Shown here piece by piece: positions 1 to 14,400 of a DNA stretch of 64,000 bases. Within the stretch, counting starts at the first letter, position 1. The number at the start of each line of letters is the position of its first letter. Source of the stretch: Panonychus citri (Eukaryota > Arthropoda > Arachnida > Trombidiformes > Tetranychidae). Both the position numbers and the translations under genes were made by a program. The stretch lies in NCBI RefSeq assembly GCF_014898815.1, contig NW_026515499.1:186001-250000 (forward strand), in the 5' to 3' direction. The notes under the pieces are model-generated. The model was not told the origin of the DNA, made no database searches, and saw nothing but the letters and a program-made list of their open reading frames with translations.

Positions 1-2137
1 ATTTTAATGATAAAAATGGACATTAAAATGATAATCAATTTGATTTCATCAAAAATCTTTAGCTGCAAATTAGTTGATTGCTGTTGATACGATTAACTCA
101 TTGATCCAGTTTACTGATTAACTTTTGTGAATCAAATAAAATCTGGTTGATTAATTATTTGAATCAATTTAATTTGCACATTTGTTTAAGTTAACTCTGA
201 GTGTTTAGGTTTCAATTTTATTTAATTCCTAACCAGAGATTTACTATCAACAATCAACTTAATTTAATAAATAATTGATCATTAACTTTACTTTGATTTA
301 TTTTGTTAAACTTTAATGTTTACATTCAACTTTGTTGTTATCGTAACTTTTATAATTATTATTGTCACAATTAACTGGACATCATCAAGATTAATTGTTG
401 ACCAGTAAGTAGGTTGAAAAGTAGTTTGAGTTAATCAGCAAATTATCATCATTTGCTATCGATTGCAATTTAATTCATCTCAAATTGATTAATTAGTGAT
501 TACATGTGAACTTTAATCATATAATAAAAACTGCTGACCAATCAACTGAATATCTTTGATTAATTGGGATGAGTAGACAATCAATGAAATATATAAATCA
601 TGATGATTCAATAAAATAAATTTCCAACTACAATTAGATTGTTATGGATTAACTCATTACAAGATAATGATAAATTATCTCATGTGGATAAGTTGAATTT
701 GGATGAACAGGGAAGAAAAAGAAGTTCAGTTCTAAACTTGATCCAATTAATTTCATTCTTTAATCACAAATTGATGAAACACCATCAAGATAATTGGAAT
801 TCGTTGATAATTGAAATTATGGTTAATCTTTCACCTATTTTTTTCTCAGTCACTTCAATCGTCGCCTATCATGATGTTCATGAATCATAATCAACAGAAT
901 ATTAATCAAGGAAGAAAAAAACTTTTCAGTTTCGTTTTTTTCTTCTCGTTGATAAATGAAACGTAACTCGAGTAATTGAACATATAACAAGACTAACAAT
1001 GACTGATGGTTAATCCATGTAAAGTTTTCTTGTTTCTCTGATACCTTCATGATGATGATAATCATGGGAGAACAACAAACCCTCTCTAACAATACCTTGA
1101 TTCTTGGCTTTGGAACGAGCTTAATCATGAGTAACCATGATGATCAGAAAAGAAGTAAAAAAAAAACCTAACCTCTTTCATTATCTTTAATCATCATCAT
1201 TTTTTTACCTTCGATTTTACTTTATTCATCTTCCAGAATATACCAAGAATCATGTTTATTATTATTATAACGATGATGATGTGGTGATGATAACAATCAT
1301 TTACTCAATTACTTAATCATGTTCATCATTTGTGATTCTCTTTCACCAGAACATGATGGAAAGAATAGTTTTTTTAATCAGATATACGAACTTCAATGAT
1401 CAAACTATAGATGAAGATAAAAAAAAAGTTTCCATATTAATATACAAGAGTAAATAATGATGATAATATTTGAAACAATTCCCTCGATTATTGTTACATC
1501 TTAGTTTCTTATGGTGATAATAATGATACTTTTTTTCTGTGTAAAGATGATTATCATGGAGATGTTGATCAAGTCAATTGTGGATACACAATCATAGATA
1601 TTAATATATATATAAATATGTATATTCTTGTAATGTTAGTCTCGTTGTTATCTTTATAATATTTTTTTTGCTTCTTTCTATTTAAATTGACAGAATTGAA
1701 CAAACCACAAAACTCCCGCCTAATCATGAATCAAACTACTCTTTGATATTGATTAAGTTTGGAACCTTAAATAAAAATGAGGTTATAATAATTTACATAT
1801 CCTTAACTTTGGTGTGAACATAATCATCATCTCTCTTTAACTTTACTATCATTATCATGGTGGGAAGAGGAGGTGGAGGAGGATGACAAGGAGGAGGTTA
1901 AAGAGGAAGAGGAAAAGGCGGAAGATCTTAGGGAGGATAAAAGTTATTCTAAGGAAATGGGTTACAATAAATATTAAGATTACTGTTTCCTTGGGAGGAA
2001 AAACATTGTGTGTGTGTAAAGAATACAAATAAAAGAGAATAGAATATTTGAAAACTGCCCCACCTCAATACCCTCCATCAACATTTTCCTCATCATCAAC
2101 TTTTAGTCTTTTACCTTTTCTCTAAGACAACATATAA

Positions 2138-2170
<33 letters not shown>

Positions 2171-3597
2171 AATTAAATTCTGAATAGTTAATCATCATTA
2201 TCTCTCCTTTTTCCTCTTGCTTCTCATGTTGACCAAAATTTCAGGTGAAAATAATTGAGAAAAAAACTAATGGAATATTGTATTTAGAAATGTGAAAGTA
2301 TAATGTTTATATTTTTTCTCTTCCTTCTCATTTTCTGTTATAATCATCAGGGTGAATAAACGATAAAGAATAAAAAATTTTCTACCTGTTTACGTTTTTC
2401 TATTTCTTCAAAACAATTAGTTTTATCCATTACGTTGGAAATGCTAAGAGAAATCTAAAGAAAATGTTAAGTGATATTAATATAATAGAGGATAGAGAGA
2501 GAGAAAAAAATTGGTTATATCTTCTTCTGTCTCTTATTCATCTTTCTTCCGATATGATAACTTTCCCATTTCATGGAAGAATAACTCAAATCATCATCAC
2601 TACCGGAGGAAGACTGAAAAAGAAGATGAAGAGGAAAACAGAATGCAACTAATAGTTGTTATCATCATCTCTTTAGTAAGAAAAAGAAGAGAAGTCTCTC
2701 TCTCTCTCTCTCTCTCTCTCATCTTCCAATAATCAAGTTAATGATATTTTTACAGTTGAAAGATGATTTGAACTTTTAGGTTCCCGCTTTTGACCAGCAA
2801 TTCCGAAAGGGAAGATGAAATGTTGACAACAATCAGTCAATTGTTTATGTTCATCATTATCTTGTAATGTTTTTTACTCTAGAAAAGTTCTGATTAGAGG
2901 ATTCAGAGAATTTGAAATTATACCTTTATCAAATTGTGAATAATTTAGATTCAATTCTTTTCCCTGTGAAATGTTTGGTAACGAAAAAGTTTCCGTTGAA
3001 AAGTAAAAACAACAAGAGAAACAAATTACCATACAAATTGAGTAATTAAAACAAATTGTGAAGAAAAAAAAGTGAACATAATTTCCTGATGAATATAAAA
3101 TTAAACACGAGGAAGATAATTTTCTAATTCCCAAATCTAAATTGAATAGGAAATTGGAATCCGTATTAATTGTTCATATGATAAATATACTATTGAAAGC
3201 CCCATGGAACACAATTTCAATTTCAAATTGATTGTTAACCAGGAAAAAAAAACGAGTTCAAAATTATAAATATTATCAAAGTAAAGGGAAAAAAACAAAA
3301 TTTAATTACCATCGGAAAATACTATTAACAATTAATACTATCATGTATTAATAGATTATCATTCCAAGTGTGTTTTCATGGTTATTGAATAACCAACAAT
3401 TGAATTAATCATGTTTGAAATTTTCCACGTTGAGAAATATACACAAATTATATTTTCGGTAGTCACGAACTTGAAAATTGTTTCAAAAGCTAATTAACTG
3501 ATTCACACTGATTAGAATTAACTTGTAATTACATATTCGATGAGACGAAGGACACAAATGCAATAAAATGGAAAATAAATTAAGAAAAAGTTCTTAC
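1..3597. other. Non-coding stretch, probably SCYL2 intron or 3' region
   Basis: I see no convincing exon here on either strand. The SCYL2 reading frame leaves exon 3598-3774 through a good donor, so this stretch is most simply an intron of that gene, with its remaining C-terminal exons beyond the left edge. The DNA is AT-rich and full of GATGATAATCATCATGATAA-like words. It carries (TC)n runs near 2142-2169 and 2696-2720. Short open frames (for example around 639-890 and 2464-2732) have repeat-like composition and no recognisable domain. Confidence 0.6.
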
Positions 3598-6500
3598 CTG
3601 TATCGATTTGGGTGCTTGGTAAAGATTACGAATTATTGGTAAAATATGATTCTGATATTCGTCGGTGTTACATTCCTCGATAATGTACAAAATGGGCTGA
3701 AGGGCGGCTGCAAGTACGTCACTAAATTGAAGTTCAGCACAAATTGTTGGCAAAATGTGTTGGAACCACATTTTCTATGGTGAAAATGGGCAAAAGAGAG
3801 AGAAAAACAAATTATTTCTACCATTCGAAATTCATTATTAAGATCAGAATTGTTCATTTTGTCACATTTTTCAACCAAAATTATTATGAAATTTACACTT
3901 AAATACGAAGCAAATGTTTATATCTAATGCTTTTCGTTGTTCGATTATCATGTTAACCATTTGTGATTTACTGTCAAAAATATAATATCATATTTATCAT
4001 CGAAAGGCGATAATGTTATGGGAAGTGATTCTGAAAAGTTCTGATGATGAAAGATAACAATGATAATCGTATTATCAAGTTTATCTTTTTTTGCTTCTTT
4101 TTTTCTAAATCATCTTTTGACTTTTACCTTTATACTCATTCATTACCATGTATTCAGAGTCAATACCATCGTCATCATCATGAACATGATAATATAATAT
4201 TCATGGTGAATGATCAAAACATGAAATAACGATAATAAATATTATCTTTTAGATTCAATTAGCTTGATTATTTTCAATTATCATCATTATTTTTTTTTGT
4301 TCACCACAATATTTCATGTAACTTTCTCCCCATGAAGATTTAATTTTATCTCTATTGAACTTTTTCATGATTCCAAATGAATCTTTAACTTCCTGATTAA
4401 CTGTTTCCTCTTAATTTTTTCCCCACCATTTTTATCCTCATCGGTCCAGTACAAAATAAATTGATCATCAACAATCAAGCTCATCAATTCAATCATCTTT
4501 CATGATAATAGATTAATATTCATGAGCAATCTTCAAGCACAGTTAACTAATTTAATGAGCTATTTAATTAGATCAATCAAACTGGTCCACAATTTATTAG
4601 CCTATTCAAAATCATCAGATGTATATTATTACTACTAGAACATTATTATTATCATCATCATGAGTTCCTACCTTTTCCCTGTTAAATAATGATAATAATG
4701 AAAGGTGATGATGATAATGAGCATCTTCATCAAGAATTTGGTAAAAGTAAAACAATGATAATTAGTATTATCAAATCGATATTGTGTTAATTTGTATTAA
4801 TCTTTATCTTGACAATTTAACTTGTATTTCAAATGATTCAATGAAAATAATGATTCACTTTTATCATCACAACCAATCTGATAATCACTATACTGATCCA
4901 GATAAATTGATTGATAATATTTACCCATTTTCAGGTAATGATATTGATAAATTATCGATTGGTAGACATTTTCATGACCACAAACACCATACTAATCAAT
5001 ACCAATTTGTGTCTAGATAATAGAGGCTGTTAATTTGTCTATTAGATTGATTTTAGTTGATTTAAAGGTTAATCAACATTAAATTGAGTCAGAGGAAAAA
5101 AGTTATCGAGTGTATCAAAATTTGTTACATTTGAAACATTAAAAATGAACTTTTTCTCTCAATTCTAAATTTAGATTTCTGATCAGATCATGGTGATGAT
5201 CAGATTTACTTATATACCATGATAATAATAATGATAGATATTGTTAGCTACAGAAAATGATGACTTTATAATGATGTTTCAAAGTGAAATGTTTGTAACT
5301 ATTAATACATATCAGTATTATCACCTTTCTCTCTCACACACACACTCCCAGTCCAGAATAAAAGTTTAACCAGAATAAAGGAAAGTCAAGAAAAAGACTT
5401 GAAAGAAAGAGTTTCCTTTATGAGAGATAACTCATGGTAAAAGTGATATAATTCAATTGATTGAGTCGCTTTTCGAACATGATGAAAAGAGAGTGTCAAA
5501 TAATCTAAAATGCGACTTTATCAACTTCTACGTTCTCTATCTTTTTCCATCCACCATCATGTTCTCTCACCATTATAATAGCTGTGAATTTCTATCCAAC
5601 TGAACTTTTCTTGAGATACAAAATGAAATAGTTGAATAACTTTTTCTATTCGAGTTTTTTTTCTCCTTCATCTTCTTGTTCTTATCATGATGATACCCGA
5701 TCACATACTTGACACTGGATGATATCGGCAGATAGACAGCACATACATGATGATGGTGATAAAGTTGAAGAGAAATAAAGTTCTGTTGATGATGATGAGA
5801 AAGGGGGAAGGTTTTATCTGTATGAATGACGTTATTGAGTTTTCTTTTCTTATTTTTTCTCCTTTTCAAGAAAAAACCCCCAAGATTTTCATCTTATTCA
5901 GAATTTAAGAAGATGATAAAGAAGAATGAAGGGAGAAAAAAATTCTGATTCTTTTCCCAGATAACATGTTCTACTTATATTCTGAGCATTCCAAGGTAAG
6001 AAAACTATTCAGTATTATCTAATCTTCACTTTTATTTCTCTCAAGGTAAACACCAATTCAACATCATCATCATCATCAACAACAACAACAAACAACATCA
6101 ATAACACAAGAAAAAAAACTCAACAAGGTAACAAAAAGTATTAGTGAGATAAAGAAAATGTTGACTAAGCAACATTTTCATTGTCCAATTCTGATTCCCA
6201 TTAATATCTTTCAAGAATCATGGAGAAATTGTTGTATATATTTTATTACGATTATGGTGAATTCTGTGAATTCTGGTAGCTCTTTTATTCATTTTTTATT
6301 GTCGATTTTTTTTCCTTTTTGTTGCTCTTTTGGAATAAAATTTTTTTCTCCAGATATTTCCACCTCCCAAATTAGATAACAATCATGATTATAATTCATT
6401 TACATTCATGTTTATGTTTTTTTATATTTTCTTTCCCAATGATATCATTATCTTGGTGTTATTTTTTTATCTCTGTTATTATTATCATGGTGAAAGAACT

Positions 6501-7570
6501 TTGAATAAGACGAGTAAAGAAATTGGAACAGGTTGAAAGTTGGAGTTTTTTTTCTTCTTCTTCTTCAAAGTTCTTACGTTCATCTTATATAATCAGATGA
6601 ATAAATTCCGATAGAAAGAATAGAAAATTTCAACTGATATTCACTCAATTGATTAGCTGAATGGAAAATTTTCCTATTCGAATAGAATTTTACTTTTCTT
6701 TTTGGTCTTTGTTTGCATGTGCGTCAGACCTTTCGACACAATGTGTTCATGTTGACATTAAATTGACACTGATTTATATCTCATTCTGTTTAACTTAATT
6801 GTAATCATGATAATAATAGTATGAAATTCAGGATAATAAAGAAAAGGAGAAGATACAAAGTTTTCCGAGCTTGAAAATGTTAAAATATTGAAGATAAAGT
6901 TGATAAAAGTGAGAGAGAGAGAGAGTGAGAGAGTGAGAGTCAAGAAGAATGAGAATATGTAAGCTTCATTAAGATTATCATCTTCATGATGTTAATGATT
7001 ACAATGATAATAGTGGAATGGAAATTGAAATTTCTTCAGGTGAAAGATGAAATTCTGAGTCTCTTGTTATTATTAATATAATTTAATCCTTTCAAATGCT
7101 CTATTTAATTGAGTTTACCTGAATTATTAAGAAAAAAAAAGAAAAATTTCACGACCAGATTAAGCTACACTGTACTTGAGAGAGAGGAAGAAGGAGAAGA
7201 TTGAGTAAGTGAGTAAGGGAGACTGAGAGAAATGGTTAAAAAAAGTTCTATCGTTGAAAAAGTGAAAGGAGAAAATGTTCAGAAATGAAGGAGTTCTGTA
7301 GATGAATTAGTTTCAGGGTAAACAAGGAATCGATGTAAAAGAGTATAAAGAATGAGGATAAAGATGAGAACCTGGTGAAGATTTCATTTTGATTAATCAA
7401 ACTCATGGAAAAAGGTTTTTCATTACCTGTTCTGGTGCAAATGAACAAGAAACATGAACCGCAACTTTTACATGAAACAGATTCTTAGATTTATGTTGAT
7501 GATTAGATGTATTGTTGCTAAAGTGCAGCAAAGTATCAATATCAAAAATAACTCATTAGATTGAATGAGA

Positions 7571-7612
<42 letters not shown>

Positions 7613-9205
7613 ATCAATGGAACTGAATCATTACTTTTATCAGAATCAGAAGAGTATCAGATTCTTCTTGATCTCCATCTCTTTATTTATTACATTGTGT
7701 TATCATACATTTCGAGAATTCATCATTCACATTGTGAGATTCATTATTATGAAAATGGATGAGAAAAGATCATCAGATATAAGAAAATGAACTTTGTTGA
7801 AATTTTTTTTTCTACTTTTCGATTTTGTCTTGTCGAACGAAAATTTTAGATCCATAAAACTTTTACATTGTTGGAAAAATTTTCTTTTTTCTCTCATTTG
7901 TGTTATTTTCACTATTCCAATTATCTGTCATGATGATATTCAATAGAAATGAATTTCCTTAGAATGAGAAATAATGACTCGATTGATTTTCTTACTTTTC
8001 TTTTCTTGTTGATATGATGAAAATTTCATCTTTTTCTCACAGTTGAGTTGATAAATATTAAAGATTCTCATTGATGTTTAGGTAAATTGTCAATTCAGCA
8101 TAAATCGTGTATCATTTTCCAATTGAATCTCATGATTATTTTCATGATCGCAAAGATTATCATCATTACAATTATCTGATTAATGAGCACAAACCTTGAT
8201 CCAGGTAACATTTTCTTACCCAAAACAGTCAACCAGTAAAAACATTCAAGGTAAGTTTCTATTCATTGGTCATGAAAATCATCATGAAAAGCAAGATCAC
8301 TACATGATAGATGATAGAATGAACTTTTTTCGGTGTCCAGCTGAATATTTCTGTCAATACACTTTTACTCATTAATCATTTCTCAGAATCACCATGATGA
8401 TCAACTAACTGTAATTTTTTTCTCTTTCGGTGTAAATTGGTCAATCTAAAATATTGATATCTTTTCATGAGCAAAAAACCCCTGTTCATTTGCACTGTCA
8501 ACAGTGAAGAGAGAGAGATCATGATAAGATCACGGTCGATATGAAATCGTAGTTATAAATACTCATACTTTCAGACTGAAGAGCAAAAAACATGATAAAA
8601 CTTCATTCCAACCGGAATTCAATTATTTATTATCTCTTCACTATTGAGATTAGTATAAAAAAGTGAAAAGTTAATGGATAACAAAATGGTCAAGATGATG
8701 CGGATCAAGATGATGGATAAACTTTTGTAATATTTTAAGTTAAAAGGTCAATATTTATCATGGACTTTAATATATAAATAAGTAACCTTAAGAATGATTT
8801 TCCAATCTTCCAAAAGCATTTTCCATCATCATCTCAAACTTCATCTTCTTTATCATCTTATCATCTCATAGACAATATGATTCTATCTTCATCTTCATCT
8901 TTTTTTTTCTGGTTCCAAAAAAAGATGGAAACAAATATTATGGCAAAAAATGTGAATGATTACCAAGGTGTGAAGGGTATTCAAGATTGGGTGTAAGTGG
9001 AGAGGGGGTAATAAAAGTAACACGATGGATGAGAATAAGTTGACACCCATGTCCACCTTATATCATACACCTTTTTCATCATTTACCTGGACAAAAAGAA
9101 GAAAAAAAAATTACTTCTTATTTTCTTCTAATACTTTTTTCTAGCATCTCCTTGTTTCCTTCCTTCTCAAGTTTCCTCTTCTTTTTTTCTCCTCCATGTC
9201 ACATC

Positions 9206-9286
<81 letters not shown>

Positions 9287-11435
9287 GTTTTTCTCTGTCA
9301 GTAAATCTCATCATCACCTTTATCCTCATTTTAGAACAAAGTAATTGAGAAGAGAAAAAGTTCGAATTGAACTTTTCACCATGATCATCTTTTCAACGAA
9401 AATCTAAACTTGATCTGAGTCTTTTCATTTTATGTTTGGCTTTTCATGATAGTCACAACTCTACAATCTTCCATAAAGATCTGAACTTTCATTTTATTAT
9501 CATGATAATGATAGAATTTAAAATAATCATAATTACGAATACAATTTCTCATTCAATTCACTTTTTCATTCCAACTGATTTTCATTTTTCATTCATGATT
9601 CCCAAATGAATATATTTGAACTAAATTGAGTAAAAATTGAAAAATCGGTTTACTCTCCCATGTAAAATTGGTGATTATTTTTAATCAATGAGAAAATTGT
9701 TCACGATGAATGAACAGAACATGAGAAATGAACATTATGGACCAAGTTAAAAACTCGAGAATCGCAAGAATTGTTCACGATTATTCATATATTCACATAT
9801 TCAAATAATTTCTTCTTGTCAACAATTAGATTGGATTAGTTATCAACTCTCAACAATTTATTCATCAGGTGTGAATATTTATACATTATGTATTAACGAT
9901 ATTTGGATCAATTTCAAACTGAATTTTTCACCATAATTCCTGTAATCAAGACGATAAATTCATTGAGAAAGTTTCAGATTACATCGATTAAATTAACTGA
10001 TTGTTACTATTTTTGGACTTATTGTTTTATATTTCTCTACACCTTGAGTATTATCACCAATGTAATACAATTATATGATTTTTGAAAAGTTTCAATTTCA
10101 ATGTTGATGTTTGGTTTCAATTCATATACTTGATCGAGTTTCCAACACCAAAACATGATAACAAAAGTTTCCATGAAAATGACTGAATAAATTGTGAAAC
10201 AAAAGGATTTCACATATTTACCGGATAAAATAGACAATCGACTGACTTAATTGATGGATAAATTTCATGATATCGCTCGAATACTAATTGAATTTAACTG
10301 AATCGAGATTTATCAGACTGGAATTGAAAGAAAATCAGATCCAATTCAAATCGAACTTGATTTTTTTTTCTATTTATTCTTCTCAGTGAATATTCATCCT
10401 GTTTTCTTTGTCAATATTATTATTAAATCTTCCATTCAGATGATAATCATCATGATGAACTTGATTCATTCTTCATCACTTGTTCATCGATCATAAACCG
10501 TAAATTTGAATAAAAGTAACAACAAGGTAAACAAAGATGATAATGATGATAAAGGTAAAGGTAAAGATGACACAAAGATGATGTTGATAATCAAATGAAC
10601 CACGATAATGCAAATGTCTCTTTTTCCGTTCATCAACTTACCTTTGGAATTGTACAGAGGACACCTCGAAGGCTTGGATAAAAATTCGCCTTATGAACTG
10701 AGTCTTTCATGTGAATAGTATCGAGATATTGAAGTGCATGAACTCCTGGATCCATGAAGTATTTGATCTGAGAAAATAGGAAAGAAACAATTCTCAAAAT
10801 CAACAGAAAAAAAACTAGGGAATAAGAAAATTTCATCATGATTACATGAGGATAAACAATATAATGGTTACGATGACATTGGAAATCGTTGTTTACATTA
10901 TATTGAATTAAATCAATTGTAAAAAACGACAAGTGGGTGGTAAGGGTGAAGTAAAAATGGAGATAAAAATCATGATAAACTATTGATTCTAAATTTAAAC
11001 TGAATAAAACATGAAAGAAAAACTCTCAGAATTTCTCGTCAATTCAATAGGATTAAGATAATCATCTTTGAATAACGATGACTATTTATTATTTCATTTG
11101 AAAATCTCCTGTTAATTATGATCAATCCTATTGTTAGAATTGTATAGATAAACAAAATGGATTAAAACTGTTTGGTTCTTTTATCACTTGAAATTTAATT
11201 GCAATCTAAAAGTTAATTAACTTTTCTAATTATATACATATTCAGTGTATTCGTAAAGGTGTGATTATGATTAGTAATTATCTTTCAACATTTAGCTTGT
11301 GATTCCTAAATTTTGATTCTCACTCATCTCATCTCATGGTTATCGTTTAATACTCAAAGCTTTCATTAGATATCAAGAAAATCATCTTCATCTCATCATC
11401 ATTATCTTTATAATAATATCACAGCTAACAAACCA

Positions 11436-11471
<36 letters not shown>

Positions 11472-14400
11472 ATCTTCATCCATAATATTTCATGAAGAGA
11501 TACAAATACCCACCACATAGATATGAATTCATTCAATTGTCTGTAGATGACAAAGTAAACCCAACCTCTTGTGAATAACGATCTACCCACCGAGTGGAAT
11601 AATTGACCTTGTATCTCTAATACTATTTTCTGTTATTCTCTCTTTTTTTCACTCCCACCTCTCTCTCCCTTTAACCTTTTTCTCCCTCCCTTGAATTCTA
11701 CCTCAAATTCTCCCCATGGTTCAGAATCTTAACCTCAATATTCTTATTCCTGTCATCTTCATCTTCATCTTTTACTTTTTTTCTTTTCTCTTTTTGTGTC
11801 TTCTAATATAAGGGAGAAAAAAGTTGATCAGCTGATGAACAGATTAAACTAAAAGTCAAGAACTTTTTTCGTCCACGAATCTCTATAAGAACCAAAACAA
11901 ACAGAGTGAGAGAGAAAAAAAAACTCGAATCGAACTCAGAAATTTCTAGTCAACTCTTGCTTAGAATTTTTTTATTTTCTCCAATACAAAATCATGATAA
12001 TCTTTGCAACATCTTCTTCAACTTGCAACAATATTTTGATTTGGATTTTTTCTGTTCGATTCTCTTGGAAATTTTCATCCCAAGAGATTATTGGAATAAA
12101 CTTTTGATTCCATGATAGCAACAGAAGAATAAATATCTCTCCCTCTATCATTTTCTTTTCTGTTATTTCCATAATTCTTCTTGTAAACAACATAGGTGAA
12201 CATGATAATAAATAATTCGTTAAGTTGAGAGAAAAAGCTAAAAAAAAGTAAAAGTTGAGAGAAATTTTATTTTTTTATTCGAAAACTGGACATAAATTTA
12301 GCTCGAAAGAAAAAGTAAAAAGTTATTCAATTTTCAATAGTTTCTCAATATCAGGTATTAGTTGAACCTTTAGATAAACATTTAATAACATGATAATAGA
12401 AATGATTTGTTAGAGAAATTCAAGATTCAGTAATAATAAAAGTCGATATCAGAACTTTTTTGTTCCTCCTCTTGTGATCAGAGTAATTTTTTTCCACCAA
12501 TGATTATCATGGATACTTATTATTACATTGGAAGATATTAGTAAATACCCAAAGTGACCATTAATATATTAATGGTTAGTTAAGTGTTTAAGTCTCACAG
12601 TCAACTGAATATTAAAGACGAAAAGATATTTTTTTTATTCAGAAAAAAGGAAAAAAAACTCTTGTTTCAATCATCATAATGAAAAGTTCTGGATAGTTCT
12701 CAGTCTAAATGAATGTACCAAAGTGAGAGTAGTTTGTTTTAAAGACATTTTAACATTACTCTTGTAAAGGAAACGCTTTGATTTCCTCTTTCTCTTCTTA
12801 ATCATTTTTCTCCATCAGCAATTAGTTAATTGTTTATTTATCCCGCTCAAATCTCTGTAACCAGTCACATGTTTCCTTAGTTGGATTAATACCTTAAGCA
12901 TTTCCTTTTCCTACTTCTTTTCATCAGTTGTTGTGATACTCTCAAGTTGATAGTCTCATCTTCAGCTTCAAGTTAAACCCTTTCTTGTCCAATTTGCCAA
13001 CTTCCGTTTCCTTATTTTGCAAACTCACAATTCTCAAAAGAGTTTTACTTTTCAATTAAAACGATTCTCTTAATTAATCAAGTGCTTACTGATTGTCCAA
13101 GCCTATTATGAGAAGGATGTGATGAGCCTTCCAGTTTGGTCAAATTCGGTGCATTTTTGTACGTGTTGGGTTCGCGCGTACCTCATTCCCATGAATTCAT
13201 TACTACCTCAAACTCTAGTGGAGATCGATGGGATTTTCCTTACACTCTCACTTTTGTCTCTGATTCTGACCTAAATGTAAAGGTTTTTGTGCTAATAATC
13301 AGAATTGATTGAATATTAAAATTCTCAAGTTCTAATATCAACAAAAACAATTGAATTTTAGGCTCACTTTAAACTCGATATAATTAATTTCCTCCACTTA
13401 ATGGCAATTTTTTGTCTACCATGAAAAATTGTTAATATCTTAAGGTTTCAATGCGAATCAGCTGATTGAAATTTGATATCAAAGGTAATTATCATGTAAA
13501 TGTAACATGAAATTGATATTATACCGTCAGAATTGTCTGAGGAGTTCACCTTAATGTTGTGTAAATTTTTTGTTTAATCAAATGAATGAAATTGCAACAA
13601 TTATCTTCGTAAACAGTTATATGATTTGCTTTTCTCACAAAATGGAAAACAATTAATAAACCAAATTAATTGTTGTTTTAGTTATCATGATGATTGTTTC
13701 AACAAAATGTTTACTTTCTTGATTACGCTGACTAATAATGATTCTGAATTTTTGATTAACTACAAGTTAATTTAATAATCTTTTTCTCTGTTTGTATTCA
13801 GTTAATTTGAATATGTTAATCTATTTGTTAATTGTTAATTGTATTCACTTTGTATTCCTTAATTTTGTTGGGTTACAATGTTACAGAAAAAAAACAACAA
13901 GTAAATCACATTAACAATTAACAAAAAGTATAAACTTTTCACCGAGAAAATAAGTTAATTGTTACTAATCAAGAGCAATTAATTAATTGTTTGCATCGTT
14001 TGTATCAGTTTAAGATGAATTAATAGATAATTAAATAGTAAATACAATTAGAACCTCAAAGAATAGAGATACAATTGATTAGATTATTGGTTATTATTTT
14101 CTCGGAAAATTGTTCATTGATTATTGTATTGTTCTGATGGTTTGGAGATTTTTTTTCCCACCGGTGGGAAATACTCACCATAGAAAAACTTTGGGAGGTT
14201 GGCCTTTTACGGGAAGCGGCTTCCAATAGACTTGGAACATTTTCTGCTAATAAAATAGGCATTCGATCCAAAAGTTCTTGAACACTTCGATTTAACTGTT
14301 GAGACAATTACAAGAAAAAAACGTTAGTTTTACTTTTCAATTGATTTGTAATCAATCATGATTGAGGTGGATTGTTGTTAATTACAGTTTCTAATTGTTT

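Larger units (their letters stand above)
3775..10641. other. Large SCYL2 intron (6.9 kb), repeat-rich, no gene seen
   Basis: This intron separates the exon ending IPK from the exon starting KMWFQHILP. It is dominated by dispersed ATGATGATAA/ATCATCATGA words, poly-A/T and long purine or pyrimidine tracts. Open frames such as 4784-5020 (+) and 6158-6379 (+) have Asn/His/Phe/Ile-rich translations expected from the repeats, and I call no gene in them. Confidence 0.6.

Noticed and set aside
4784..5020. 78-codon plus-strand His/Asn/Asp-rich frame in the SCYL2 intron
   Set aside because: Built from GAT/ATC words; no sign of a start context or family.
11906..12193. Overlapping frames on both strands
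   Set aside because: Mutually antisense Phe/Ile/Leu-rich frames typical of AT-rich chance open reading frames.
13130..13200. tRNA gene
   Set aside because: Only loose A- and B-box resemblance; no acceptor stem or convincing T-arm can be drawn.
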